Positions 51,962-64,000 of a stretch of 64,000 bases of DNA are shown piece after piece. The notes under the pieces are model-generated. The model had not been told where the DNA came from and searched no databases. It worked only from the letters and a program-made list of their open reading frames with translations. Where the stretch lies: NCBI RefSeq assembly GCF_001729745.1, contig NZ_CP017186.1, positions 186,001 to 250,000 of the forward strand, written 5' to 3'. Source of the stretch: Enterobacter hormaechei subsp. hoffmannii. GTDB taxonomy: Bacteria > Pseudomonadota > Gammaproteobacteria > Enterobacterales > Enterobacteriaceae. Every line of letters begins with the position of its first letter. Position 1 is the first letter of the stretch. A program made the translations under genes and the position numbers.

Positions 51962-51992
51962 GGCTGGTGACTTTTTAGTCACCAGCCTTTTT
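51962..51992 (+). terminator. rplL-rpoB transcription attenuator
   Basis: GGCTGGTGACT pairs with AGTCACCAGCC around TTTT, followed by TTTTT. In E. coli this partial terminator lets only a minority of transcripts continue into rpoBC. The rest of the 319-bp gap holds no gene and in E. coli contains an RNase III cut. Confidence 0.9.
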
Positions 51993-52241
51993 GCGCTGTA
52001 AGGCATCAGCAGCATTTCACACTGTTTGACTGCTGGTTGTCCTGACAATGCTTGTTTCTATCGACGACTTAATATACTGCGACAGGGTGCTCGCTCTGTG
52101 TAAATCGCAATGAAATGGTTTAAGCGTGATAGCAACAGGTATTGCGGAAAGTATTCAATTTTCCGGTCCACAAAATGGTGTTGCACAAACTGTCCCTTCG
52201 TCGGACAGATGGGTCGACTTGTCAGCGAGCTGAGGAACCCT

Positions 52242-55200
52242 ATGGTTTACTCCTATACCGAGAAAAAACGTATTCGTAAGGATTTTGGTAAACGTCCACA
52301 AGTTCTGGACATTCCATATCTCCTTTCTATCCAGCTTGACTCGTTCCAGAAGTTTATCGAGCAAGATCCTGAAGGGCAGTACGGCCTGGAAGCAGCCTTC
52401 CGTTCCGTGTTCCCGATTCAGAGCTACAGCGGTAATTCCGAGCTGCAGTACGTCAGCTACCGCCTTGGCGAACCGGTGTTTGACGTTCAGGAATGTCAGA
52501 TCCGTGGCGTGACCTATTCCGCACCGCTGCGCGTAAAACTGCGTCTGGTGATCTACGAGCGCGAAGCGCCGGAAGGCACCGTAAAAGACATTAAAGAACA
52601 AGAAGTCTACATGGGTGAAATTCCACTCATGACGGACAACGGTACTTTCGTTATCAACGGTACTGAGCGTGTTATCGTTTCCCAGCTGCACCGTAGCCCG
52701 GGCGTCTTCTTCGACAGCGATAAAGGTAAAACGCACTCTTCCGGTAAAGTACTGTATAACGCACGCATCATTCCTTACCGTGGTTCATGGCTGGACTTCG
52801 AATTCGATCCAAAAGACAACCTGTTTGTCCGTATCGACCGTCGTCGTAAGCTGCCTGCAACCATCATTCTGCGTGCACTGAACTATACCACTGAGCAGAT
52901 CCTGGACCTGTTCTTTGAGAAAGTGATCTTTGAAATCCGCGACAACAAGTTGCAGATGGAGTTGGTGCCGGAACGTCTGCGTGGTGAGACCGCGTCGTTC
53001 GACATCGAAGCCGACGGCAAAGTGTATGTGGAAAAAGGTCGCCGTATCACCGCGCGCCACATCCGCCAGCTGGAAAAAGATGATATCAAACACATCGAAG
53101 TTCCGGTTGAATACATTGCAGGAAAAGTAGCCGCGAAAGATTACGTTGATGAATCAACTGGCGAGCTGATCTGCCCGGCGAACATGGAGCTGAGCCTGGA
53201 TCTGCTGGCTAAGCTGAGCCAGTCTGGCCACAAACGTATCGAAACGCTGTTCACCAACGATCTGGACCACGGTCCGTACATCTCTGAGACTGTACGCGTC
53301 GACCCAACCAACGATCGTCTGAGCGCGCTGGTTGAAATCTACCGCATGATGCGTCCTGGTGAGCCACCAACTCGCGAAGCGGCTGAAAGCCTGTTCGAGA
53401 ACCTGTTCTTCTCCGAAGACCGCTACGATCTGTCCGCGGTAGGTCGTATGAAGTTCAACCGTTCTCTGCTGCGCGACGAAATCGAAGGTTCCGGTATCCT
53501 GAGCAAAGACGACATCATTGAAGTGATGAAGAAGCTCATCGATATCCGTAACGGTAAAGGCGAAGTGGACGATATCGACCACCTCGGCAACCGTCGTATC
53601 CGTTCCGTAGGCGAAATGGCGGAAAACCAGTTCCGCGTTGGCCTGGTTCGTGTAGAGCGTGCGGTGAAAGAGCGTCTGTCTCTGGGCGATCTGGATACCC
53701 TGATGCCTCAGGATATGATCAACGCCAAGCCGATTTCTGCGGCAGTGAAAGAGTTCTTCGGTTCCAGCCAGCTGTCTCAGTTCATGGACCAGAACAACCC
53801 GCTGTCTGAGATCACGCACAAACGTCGTATCTCTGCACTCGGCCCAGGCGGTCTGACCCGTGAACGTGCAGGCTTTGAAGTTCGAGACGTACACCCGACT
53901 CACTACGGTCGCGTATGTCCAATCGAAACGCCTGAAGGTCCAAACATCGGTCTGATCAACTCCCTGTCCGTGTACGCACAGACAAACGAATACGGTTTCC
54001 TTGAGACCCCGTATCGTAAAGTGACCGACGGTGTGGTTACCGACGAAATTCATTACCTGTCTGCTATCGAAGAAGGCAACTACGTTATCGCTCAGGCGAA
54101 CTCCAACCTGGATGACGAAGGCCACTTTGTAGAAGATCTGGTTACCTGCCGTAGCAAAGGCGAATCCAGCCTGTTCAGCCGCGACCAGGTTGACTACATG
54201 GACGTATCCACCCAACAGGTGGTATCCGTCGGTGCGTCCCTGATCCCGTTCCTGGAACACGATGACGCCAACCGTGCATTGATGGGTGCGAACATGCAAC
54301 GTCAGGCCGTTCCAACTCTGCGTGCTGATAAGCCGCTGGTTGGTACCGGTATGGAACGTGCTGTTGCCGTTGATTCCGGTGTTACAGCAGTTGCTAAGCG
54401 TGGCGGTACCGTTCAGTACGTTGACGCATCCCGTATCGTTATCAAAGTTAACGAAGACGAGATGTATCCGGGCGAAGCGGGTATCGACATCTACAACCTG
54501 ACCAAATACACCCGTTCTAACCAGAACACCTGTATCAACCAGATGCCTTGCGTATCTCTGGGTGAGCCAGTTGAGCGCGGCGACGTGCTGGCAGACGGTC
54601 CGTCCACCGACCTCGGTGAACTGGCGCTCGGTCAGAACATGCGCGTAGCGTTCATGCCGTGGAACGGTTACAACTTCGAAGACTCCATCCTCGTCTCCGA
54701 GCGTGTGGTTCAGGAAGATCGTTTCACCACCATCCACATTCAGGAACTGGCATGTGTGTCCCGTGACACCAAGCTGGGGCCAGAAGAGATCACTGCCGAC
54801 ATCCCTAACGTGGGTGAAGCTGCGCTCTCTAAACTGGATGAATCCGGTATTGTTTACATCGGTGCGGAAGTGACCGGCGGCGACATTCTGGTTGGTAAGG
54901 TTACACCGAAAGGCGAAACCCAGCTGACGCCAGAAGAGAAACTGCTGCGTGCTATCTTCGGTGAGAAAGCGTCTGACGTTAAAGACTCTTCTCTGCGCGT
55001 ACCAAACGGTGTTTCCGGTACGGTTATCGACGTTCAGGTCTTCACTCGTGACGGCGTTGAGAAAGATAAGCGTGCGCTGGAAATCGAAGAGATGCAGCTC
55101 AAGCAGGCTAAGAAAGACCTGTCTGAAGAACTGCAAATCCTCGAAGCGGGTCTGTTCAGCCGTATCTATGCGGTGCTGGTTGCCGGTGGCGTTGAAGCTG

Positions 55201-56270
55201 AGAAGCTCGACAAACTGCCACGCGATCGCTGGCTGGAGCTGGGCCTGACCGACGAAGAGAAACAGAATCAGCTGGAACAGCTGGCTGAGCAGTATGACGA
55301 ACTGAAACACGAGTTCGAGAAAAAACTCGAAGCGAAACGCCGCAAAATCACTCAGGGCGACGATCTGGCACCAGGCGTGCTGAAGATTGTTAAGGTGTAT
55401 CTGGCTGTTAAACGTCAGATCCAGCCTGGTGACAAGATGGCAGGTCGTCACGGTAACAAGGGTGTTATCTCTAAGATCAACCCGATCGAAGATATGCCGC
55501 ACGATGCTAACGGTACGCCGGTAGATATCGTACTGAACCCACTGGGTGTACCGTCTCGTATGAACATCGGTCAGATCCTGGAAACCCACCTGGGTATGGC
55601 TGCGAAAGGTATCGGCGACAAGATTAACGCCATGCTGAAGCAGCAGGAAGAAGTCGCGAAACTGCGCGAGTTCATCCAGCGTGCCTACGATCTGGGTACC
55701 GACGTGCGTCAGAAAGTCGACCTGAACACCTTCAGCGATGATGAAGTTCTGCGTCTGGCGGAAAACCTGCGTAAGGGTATGCCAATTGCAACGCCGGTAT
55801 TCGACGGTGCAAAAGAAGCTGAAATTAAAGAGCTGCTGCAACTGGGTGGTCTGCCAACGTCTGGTCAGATTACGCTGTTTGACGGCCGTACCGGTGAACA
55901 GTTCGAGCGTCCGGTAACCGTAGGTTACATGTACATGCTGAAACTGAACCACCTGGTCGACGACAAGATGCACGCTCGTTCTACCGGTTCTTACAGCCTG
56001 GTTACTCAGCAGCCGCTGGGTGGTAAGGCTCAGTTCGGTGGTCAGCGCTTCGGGGAGATGGAAGTGTGGGCGCTGGAAGCATACGGCGCAGCATACACCC
56101 TGCAGGAAATGCTCACCGTTAAGTCTGATGACGTGAACGGTCGTACTAAGATGTATAAGAACATCGTAGACGGCAACCATCAGATGGAACCGGGCATGCC
56201 AGAATCCTTCAACGTACTGTTGAAAGAGATTCGTTCGCTGGGTATCAACATCGAACTGGAAGACGAGTAA
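52242..56270 (+). CDS. rpoB: RNA polymerase beta subunit
   Basis: 1342 residues from ATG 52242, the E. coli length; an open frame upstream is leader. The rifampicin pocket [20 protein letters not shown] (starting near residue 512) is wild type at Asp516, His526 and Ser531, so no known rifampicin-resistance change is visible there. Other conserved blocks are [20 protein letters not shown] and [18 protein letters not shown] perfect hairpin precedes rpoC. Confidence 0.99.
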   Translation: MVYSYTEKKRIRKDFGKRPQVLDIPYLLSIQLDSFQKFIEQDPEGQYGLEAAFRSVFPIQSYSGNSELQYVSYRLGEPVFDVQECQIRGVTYSAPLRVKLRLVIYEREAPEGTVKDIKEQEVYMGEIPLMTDNGTFVINGTERVIVSQLHRSPGVFFDSDKGKTHSSGKVLYNARIIPYRGSWLDFEFDPKDNLFVRIDRRRKLPATIILRALNYTTEQILDLFFEKVIFEIRDNKLQMELVPERLRGETASFDIEADGKVYVEKGRRITARHIRQLEKDDIKHIEVPVEYIAGKVAAKDYVDESTGELICPANMELSLDLLAKLSQSGHKRIETLFTNDLDHGPYISETVRVDPTNDRLSALVEIYRMMRPGEPPTREAAESLFENLFFSEDRYDLSAVGRMKFNRSLLRDEIEGSGILSKDDIIEVMKKLIDIRNGKGEVDDIDHLGNRRIRSVGEMAENQFRVGLVRVERAVKERLSLGDLDTLMPQDMINAKPISAAVKEFFGSSQLSQFMDQNNPLSEITHKRRISALGPGGLTRERAGFEVRDVHPTHYGRVCPIETPEGPNIGLINSLSVYAQTNEYGFLETPYRKVTDGVVTDEIHYLSAIEEGNYVIAQANSNLDDEGHFVEDLVTCRSKGESSLFSRDQVDYMDVSTQQVVSVGASLIPFLEHDDANRALMGANMQRQAVPTLRADKPLVGTGMERAVAVDSGVTAVAKRGGTVQYVDASRIVIKVNEDEMYPGEAGIDIYNLTKYTRSNQNTCINQMPCVSLGEPVERGDVLADGPSTDLGELALGQNMRVAFMPWNGYNFEDSILVSERVVQEDRFTTIHIQELACVSRDTKLGPEEITADIPNVGEAALSKLDESGIVYIGAEVTGGDILVGKVTPKGETQLTPEEKLLRAIFGEKASDVKDSSLRVPNGVSGTVIDVQVFTRDGVEKDKRALEIEEMQLKQAKKDLSEELQILEAGLFSRIYAVLVAGGVEAEKLDKLPRDRWLELGLTDEEKQNQLEQLAEQYDELKHEFEKKLEAKRRKITQGDDLAPGVLKIVKVYLAVKRQIQPGDKMAGRHGNKGVISKINPIEDMPHDANGTPVDIVLNPLGVPSRMNIGQILETHLGMAAKGIGDKINAMLKQQEEVAKLREFIQRAYDLGTDVRQKVDLNTFSDDEVLRLAENLRKGMPIATPVFDGAKEAEIKELLQLGGLPTSGQITLFDGRTGEQFERPVTVGYMYMLKLNHLVDDKMHARSTGSYSLVTQQPLGGKAQFGGQRFGEMEVWALEAYGAAYTLQEMLTVKSDDVNGRTKMYKNIVDGNHQMEPGMPESFNVLLKEIRSLGINIELEDE

Positions 56271-56289
56271 TTCTCGCTCAAACAGGTCA

Positions 56290-56317
56290 CTGGTGTCGGG
56301 TTAACCCCCGACACCAG
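56290..56317 (+). other. Perfect hairpin in the rpoB-rpoC gap
   Basis: CTGGTGTCGGG pairs with CCCGACACCAG over 11 bp around TTAACC, with no T-run. It is not a terminator; it may be an RNA processing or stability element in the rpoBC message. Confidence 0.75.
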
Positions 56318-56346
56318 ATTGTGCTAACTCCGACGGGAGCAAATCC

Positions 56347-60570
<4,224 letters not shown>

Positions 60571-60586
60571 TCGTTGATGCCGTAAA

Positions 60587-60614
60587 TAAAAAACCCGCCT
60601 CGGCGGGTTTTTTT
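60587..60614 (+). terminator. Rho-independent terminator of rpoBC
   Basis: ACCCGC pairs with GCGGGT around CTCG, with A-run before and T-run after, 16 bp beyond the rpoC stop. It may also stop the converging PTS pair. Confidence 0.94.
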
Positions 60615-60626
60615 ATATCTGCATTT

Positions 60627-60944
60627 TCAGTTTACCAGCGGGATGCGTCGATAAAGCTCAATCATGTCGCCCGCCAGATCCTGAATAACCATCGCGTTCA
60701 TCAGATGGTCCTGAGAGTGAACGGTGATCAGGTTAACCGGAAGTTTACCTGTCCCTTCATCAAGACCGATGAGCTGCGTCTGGATCGTATGCGCATGTTT
60801 CACATATTCACGCGACTCTTCCATCGCTTTCTCGGCTTCGTCAAAGTCACCTTTTCGCGCCATCTGCAACGCTGTCAGGGCCGCACTGCGCGCCGCACCT
60901 GCATTGACCAGTAGCTCCATGATTGTGGTTTCTAAGTCTTCCAT
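60627..60944 (-). CDS. PTS lactose/cellobiose-family enzyme IIA
   Basis: 105-residue helical IIA protein of the lactose/N,N'-diacetylchitobiose family. The phosphorylated histidine is His76 in LITVHSQDHLM, with metal-binding Asp79 following at the family spacing. It starts at the IIB stop (TAATG on the minus strand, 1 bp shared), so the two are translationally coupled. No IIC or glycosidase gene is near. The substrate is unknown. The pair lies between rpoC and thiH, where E. coli has no PTS genes. Confidence 0.9.
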   Translation of the reverse strand: MEDLETTIMELLVNAGAARSAALTALQMARKGDFDEAEKAMEESREYVKHAHTIQTQLIGLDEGTGKLPVNLITVHSQDHLMNAMVIQDLAGDMIELYRRIPLVN

Positions 60945-61252
60945 TATGACTCCAGCAGCTTGAGCGCTTTTTCCAGTACGGCATCACCTTTCATCATGCC
61001 GTAATCCATCATGTCGATGACCGCAACCTTTTTTCCGAGCGGATCGGCCTGCGCCTGGAGTTTTGCCTGTTCGTATTTAACCTGTGGCCCCAGTAATACG
61101 ATATCAGCCGTCGCGATGTTATCTTTAAACTCCGCGACCGGAACGGCTTTAATGGTTACTTCGACTCCTTTTTTCTGCGCGGCATCTTTCATACGTTGAA
61201 CCAGCATGCTGGTTGACATTCCCGCTGCACAGCATAAAACGATGTTCTTCAT
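60944..61252 (-). CDS. PTS lactose/cellobiose-family enzyme IIB
   Basis: 102-residue IIB domain. The phospho-cysteine loop is LCCAAGMSTSMLV; by comparison with ChbB (CSAGMSTS) the active residue is Cys8. ADIVLLGPQVKYEQAKL is a family feature. A GAGG ribosome site precedes the ATG. First gene of the IIB-IIA unit; upstream lie a CRP site and a LacI-type palindrome. Without a IIC here it must work with a permease encoded elsewhere, or have a regulatory role. Confidence 0.9.
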   Translation of the reverse strand: MKNIVLCCAAGMSTSMLVQRMKDAAQKKGVEVTIKAVPVAEFKDNIATADIVLLGPQVKYEQAKLQAQADPLGKKVAVIDMMDYGMMKGDAVLEKALKLLES

Positions 61253-61328
61253 AGTCAGCCTCGATCTACATGTGTTTATTGATAATTATCCCGCGCAGAC
61301 CGCTTCAACAACCGCTTTACCGCGATTG

Positions 61329-61344
61329 TGTGTCAGGCATCACA
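61329..61344. promoter_or_regulatory. CRP site upstream of the PTS IIB-IIA unit
   Basis: TGTGT-CAGGCA-TCACA matches the CRP consensus at 9 of 10 half-site positions. It lies about 77-92 bp before the IIB start, a suitable activating position. Confidence 0.75.
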
Positions 61345-61362
61345 AAGAAATCGGCATTTTTC

Positions 61363-61376
61363 TGAAACCGGTTACA
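61363..61376. promoter_or_regulatory. LacI-type palindrome upstream of the PTS IIB-IIA unit
   Basis: TGAAACCGGTTACA differs at one base from a perfect 14-bp LacI-family palindrome and resembles the operator at 29282-29295 (same core AACCGGTT). It lies 18 bp beyond the CRP site, farther from the IIB gene. The cognate regulator is unknown. Confidence 0.55.
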
Positions 61377-61432
61377 ATTTTATACATGAAAGCATTCTGC
61401 CCGTCTTAACGGGCGGAATTTCAGGAAGGGTA

Positions 61433-62974
61433 TTATCGGCTAGCCGTGCTTACGATGCGGTTTTTACCCTGTTGTTTAGCGGTATACAGCGCTTCATCTA
61501 CGCTGCCGATAAATTGTTCCAGCGGTTCGAAGTGCCACTCTCCCACCCCCGCGCTGAAGGTTACTCGCAGGTTCTCTTCCCGCCAGGTCCGTTTTTCCAC
61601 GGCGGTGCGCCAGGCTTCCAGTAGCGCGTGCGCGGAGTTCATCAGCTCGGCCGGGAAGATCACCCCGAACTCTTCCCCACCGTAGCGGTAAACGGAAACG
61701 TGGTGCGGCTGCATGATCTGAATACCTTCGCGCGCCACGCTGCGCAGAACAATATCCCCGCTCAGGTGGCCCCAGGTGTCGTTAATAGATTTGAAGTTAT
61801 CGATATCGACCAGCGCCAGAACGAAGGGTTGATGAGCGGTCAGCAGCTCATCCACATCGTTGTCGAAAGCACGGCGGTTCTTGCAGCCTGTCAGCGCATC
61901 ATGGGTGGCCTGACGGACATAGGCCATCTCACGTTCCTTATTGGTTCGAATGGTATGGCTGAGCATCGCCTCAAGACGTGGCGCCTGATTGACGTCTCCG
62001 GTTTTGATGGCGTTGATAATGTTCATCAGCACAGAACGCGAGGCATGGCGCAGGTAGAGCCCGAACAGAATGATGATGATTGCCGCCAGCGCAAATCCCC
62101 AGCCGACGACGGTGGTTTCATGCCGGGTGATGACGGAAAGCGTGGCATCGGAGACCCGATAAATCACAAACCAGTCCGGATTGGTGAAAGAGTAGTAGTA
62201 ATACCAGGTTTTACTTTTGGGGTCGAAAAGATGCCCTTCGCCGCTGGTCATTTTGTCCATCAGCGCTTCGCTTACGTACTGCTTAAAGAGCGCCCCCGTG
62301 TCCGGATGCAGCACAACGGCGCCGTCACGTTCCACGACAAAAAACTCACCCTGAACCGGTGCCACCATCTGACGCAAGGTATACCCCATGGAGGTTAAAT
62401 CAAGATGGAAAGCGAGCGTGCCCTTCAGACGGCCTTCCGGTGAAATGACCGGTTTATAGAGGGTGACCGTAGGATGTTGGGTGAAATAGTCCAGATAGGG
62501 GCGGGTGTAGTGAGGAAAGTTGCTGGCTTCCGCTTGCCCGATAAACCATGGGCGTGTTCGTGCGTCGAACGACCTACTATTCTCCGTTGGCAGTACTTCC
62601 GGCGCGCGCAGATGGTGCCCTTCGGTGTCCGCAAGAGAGATAGACGACACCGTCGGCATCAGATTCTGCAAATGCATTAACATCTGCAAACCCTGTGTCG
62701 GATCGATATTTATCGTCTGATTCACTCTGTCTTCACGGGCGTAGTACATCGCAGCGCGACCAAGAATATAGTCATTTTCTCGCAGGATGGATTCGGTATA
62801 GTTCACCGCCAGATTATGGGTGAAGTTACCATTAATTTTATGATAATCCTCAATAAAATCCTTCCGTTGTGAAAGGATGACCAGAATCGCGATTATCGCG
62901 AAACTGAACAGAATCCCCGCGAAGCTGACCATAATTGGTCGGGTGAAAGAGAGCTTTTTACTGTGGAGTGCCAT
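61433..62974 (-). CDS. Membrane diguanylate cyclase with periplasmic Cache sensor
   Basis: 513 residues. Helix 1 is about 14-34 (IMVSFAGILFSFAIIAILVI), followed by a periplasmic dCache-type sensor to about residue 285, a second helix (VVGWGFALAAIIIILFGLYL), and a GGDEF domain starting at DALTGCKNRRAFDNDV. The active-site loop is GGEEF (432-436) and metal site DIDNFKSIND is intact, so c-di-GMP synthesis is expected. The residues before GGEEF (SVYRY) lack the RxxD inhibitory site. The sensed ligand is unknown. Absent from the corresponding E. coli spot. Confidence 0.9.
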   Translation of the reverse strand: MALHSKKLSFTRPIMVSFAGILFSFAIIAILVILSQRKDFIEDYHKINGNFTHNLAVNYTESILRENDYILGRAAMYYAREDRVNQTINIDPTQGLQMLMHLQNLMPTVSSISLADTEGHHLRAPEVLPTENSRSFDARTRPWFIGQAEASNFPHYTRPYLDYFTQHPTVTLYKPVISPEGRLKGTLAFHLDLTSMGYTLRQMVAPVQGEFFVVERDGAVVLHPDTGALFKQYVSEALMDKMTSGEGHLFDPKSKTWYYYYSFTNPDWFVIYRVSDATLSVITRHETTVVGWGFALAAIIIILFGLYLRHASRSVLMNIINAIKTGDVNQAPRLEAMLSHTIRTNKEREMAYVRQATHDALTGCKNRRAFDNDVDELLTAHQPFVLALVDIDNFKSINDTWGHLSGDIVLRSVAREGIQIMQPHHVSVYRYGGEEFGVIFPAELMNSAHALLEAWRTAVEKRTWREENLRVTFSAGVGEWHFEPLEQFIGSVDEALYTAKQQGKNRIVSTASR

Positions 62975-63222
62975 GAGTTGTGCATCAATCCAGATGGTAG
63001 ACGCGTTGCGTCTGTCGATATCCTCAGCATAGTCGCTGTCAGATTGCTGGTAGTAAATTATACAGAAAGCGATTTCCGACGGGTTGATTTATCTTAAGAG
63101 TAGATAAGAAACGACTTATTTATTTTATCAATTGAAATTTTGTTTAAGAGGCGGAGGGCAGGGCGAAACGAGGAAGAAGCATTTTCACCCTGGTCAGCGT
63201 CCGTTGCTGACGTGGTTTATCC
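62975..63222. other. Intergenic region upstream of the diguanylate cyclase gene
   Basis: About 250 bp with no convincing gene. It is AT-rich near 63050-63140 and must contain the promoter of the diguanylate cyclase gene, which I cannot place exactly. Confidence 0.5.
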
Positions 63223-63256
63223 TAATAAAACCGGGCAGATCTCCTCAATCGCCCGG
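63223..63256 (-). terminator. Terminator of the thi operon (after thiH)
   Basis: On the minus strand CCGGGC (63256-63251) pairs with GCCCGG (63236-63231) around a 14-nt loop, followed by TTTTATTA. It lies 52 bp beyond the thiH stop. Confidence 0.8.
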
Positions 63257-63307
63257 CGTTGATCTTACGAGCCGTCTCGTAACCTTTCCGCATTGTTGCA
63301 GGCGGTT

Positions 63308-64000
63308 TCAGCGCAAATGCGAAGCTCTTCCCAGCCAGCTGTCCCAGTCTTTCCACACGGGCTGTAGCCCCTGTGCAGTCAGGGCTTCCGCCACCGCGTC
63401 GGGCCGTCGTCCGTCGTGCGGTGCAAACTGTTCCAGTTCCGGGCGATCGTCTGCGTAACCGCCCGGCTGCGTTTTGGAAAAGGCGCTGACGTTGTTGATC
63501 GCCAGAGGGATCGCGCGGTCGCGAAACGCGGGGGATTCACGCGTGGAGAGCGACAATTCCACTTCCGGCGCGAACAGGCGAAATGCGCACAGGGTTTGCA
63601 CCAGCTGGCGCTCATCCATCAGCGAGGCGGGTTCAATGCCTCCCGTACACGGACGCAGCCGTGGGAAGGAGATGGAATAGCGGCTTTTCCAGAAGTACTG
63701 CTGTAGCCACAGCAGATGCTCCGCCACCATATAGCAGTCAACCCGCCAGCTGTCGGACAGACCGATAAGCGCGCCCAGCCCAATTTTATCGATACCGGCG
63801 CGCCCCAGCCTGTCCGGCGTTTCCAGCCGGAAGATGAAATCCTGCTTCTTCCCTTTCAGGTGATGTCGGGCATAGGTCGCCTCATGGTAGGTTTCCTGAT
63901 AAACCATTACGCCGTCCAGCCCGAGGGTTTTCAGTTCCGCATATTCCTCTTGCGACAGAGGCTGCACTTCCATTTGCAATGAGGCAAATTCGCGGCGGAT
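63308..64000 (-). CDS. thiH: 2-iminoacetate synthase ThiH, C-terminal part
   Basis: Radical-SAM tyrosine lyase that makes the glycine-imine precursor of the thiazole ring of thiamine. Only about 230 C-terminal codons are in the window; the frame is open to base 64000, so the gene continues beyond the right edge, and the radical-SAM CxxxCxxC part is outside. Identity rests on GVMVYQETYHEATYARHHLK, RAGIDKIGLGALIGLSDSWR, SFPRLRPCTGGIEPASLMD and QPVWKDWDSWLGRASH, all close to E. coli ThiH. It is the last gene of the minus-strand thi operon, as in E. coli. Confidence 0.96.
   Translation of the reverse strand: MRREFASLQMEVQPLSQEEYAELKTLGLDGVMVYQETYHEATYARHHLKGKKQDFIFRLETPDRLGRAGIDKIGLGALIGLSDSWRVDCYMVAEHLLWLQQYFWKSRYSISFPRLRPCTGGIEPASLMDERQLVQTLCAFRLFAPEVELSLSTRESPAFRDRAIPLAINNVSAFSKTQPGGYADDRPELEQFAPHDGRRPDAVAEALTAQGLQPVWKDWDSWLGRASHLR

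Noticed and set aside
53770..53860. Rifampicin-resistance changes in rpoB
   Set aside because: Asp516, His526, Ser531 and neighbours are wild type by comparison with E. coli.
53154..56180. Very long open frame on the minus strand opposite rpoB (about 1000 codons)
   Set aside because: It is the antisense shadow of a highly codon-biased gene. Its translation has no recognisable domain and no ribosome site, and rpoB is certain.

Overview
The window is chromosomal DNA of an enterobacterium. Nearly every gene is a close match to an Escherichia coli gene in length and motifs, but differs at many positions. The high-GC codon use, the 2-ketogluconate operon and the REP-like palindromes suggest Enterobacter or a close relative (Leclercia, Lelliottia, Kosakonia). 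The genus is an inference. I see no phage, integrase, insertion sequence, CRISPR array, toxin-antitoxin pair, rRNA operon or biosynthetic cluster.

Layout. 1-21461 follows the E. coli order pldA-recQ-rhtC-rhtB-pldB-yigL-yigM-metR-metE-dlhH-udp-rmuC-ubiE-ubiJ-ubiB-tatABCD-rfaH-ubiD-fre. These genes cover phospholipid hydrolysis, threonine/homoserine efflux, B12-independent methionine synthesis, uridine catabolism, ubiquinone synthesis, folded-protein export and flavin reduction. At 21462 the order breaks. Instead of fadA/fadB there is an ABC-F ATPase, then a block that in E. coli lies on the other side of oriC, here inverted: yiaG-yiaF-cspA-ghrB-(kgu operon)-yiaD-bisC-yiaC-tag-yhjY-yhjX-eptB-tRNA-Pro-dppABCDF. 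At about 45.2 kb the order jumps again, to coaA and the thrU-tyrU-glyT-thrT-tufB tRNA operon, secE-nusG, rplKAJL and rpoBC. After rpoC, where I expect thiH soon afterwards, an orphan PTS IIB-IIA pair and a Cache-domain diguanylate cyclase intervene before thiH, which runs off the right edge.

The most informative accessory unit is 25152-30361 on the minus strand: LacI-family repressor, sugar-phosphate epimerase/isomerase, PfkB kinase, MFS transporter and GhrB reductase. This is the gene content and order of the Pseudomonas ptxS-kguE-kguK-kguT-kguD system for 2-ketogluconate use, with the housekeeping reductase ghrB in the kguD position. A perfect 14-bp LacI-type palindrome lies in front of kguE. 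A closely related palindrome, next to a good CRP site, lies in front of the orphan PTS IIB-IIA pair.

Many regulatory sites can be read directly: MetR and MetJ boxes at metR/metE, CRP sites at udp, the long cspA leader, YpdB-like repeats at yhjX, the stringent promoter of the tRNA-tufB operon, the L11 and L10 promoters and leaders, and the rplL-rpoB attenuator. Gene functions come from my memory of family members and motifs visible in the translations. No database search was run.
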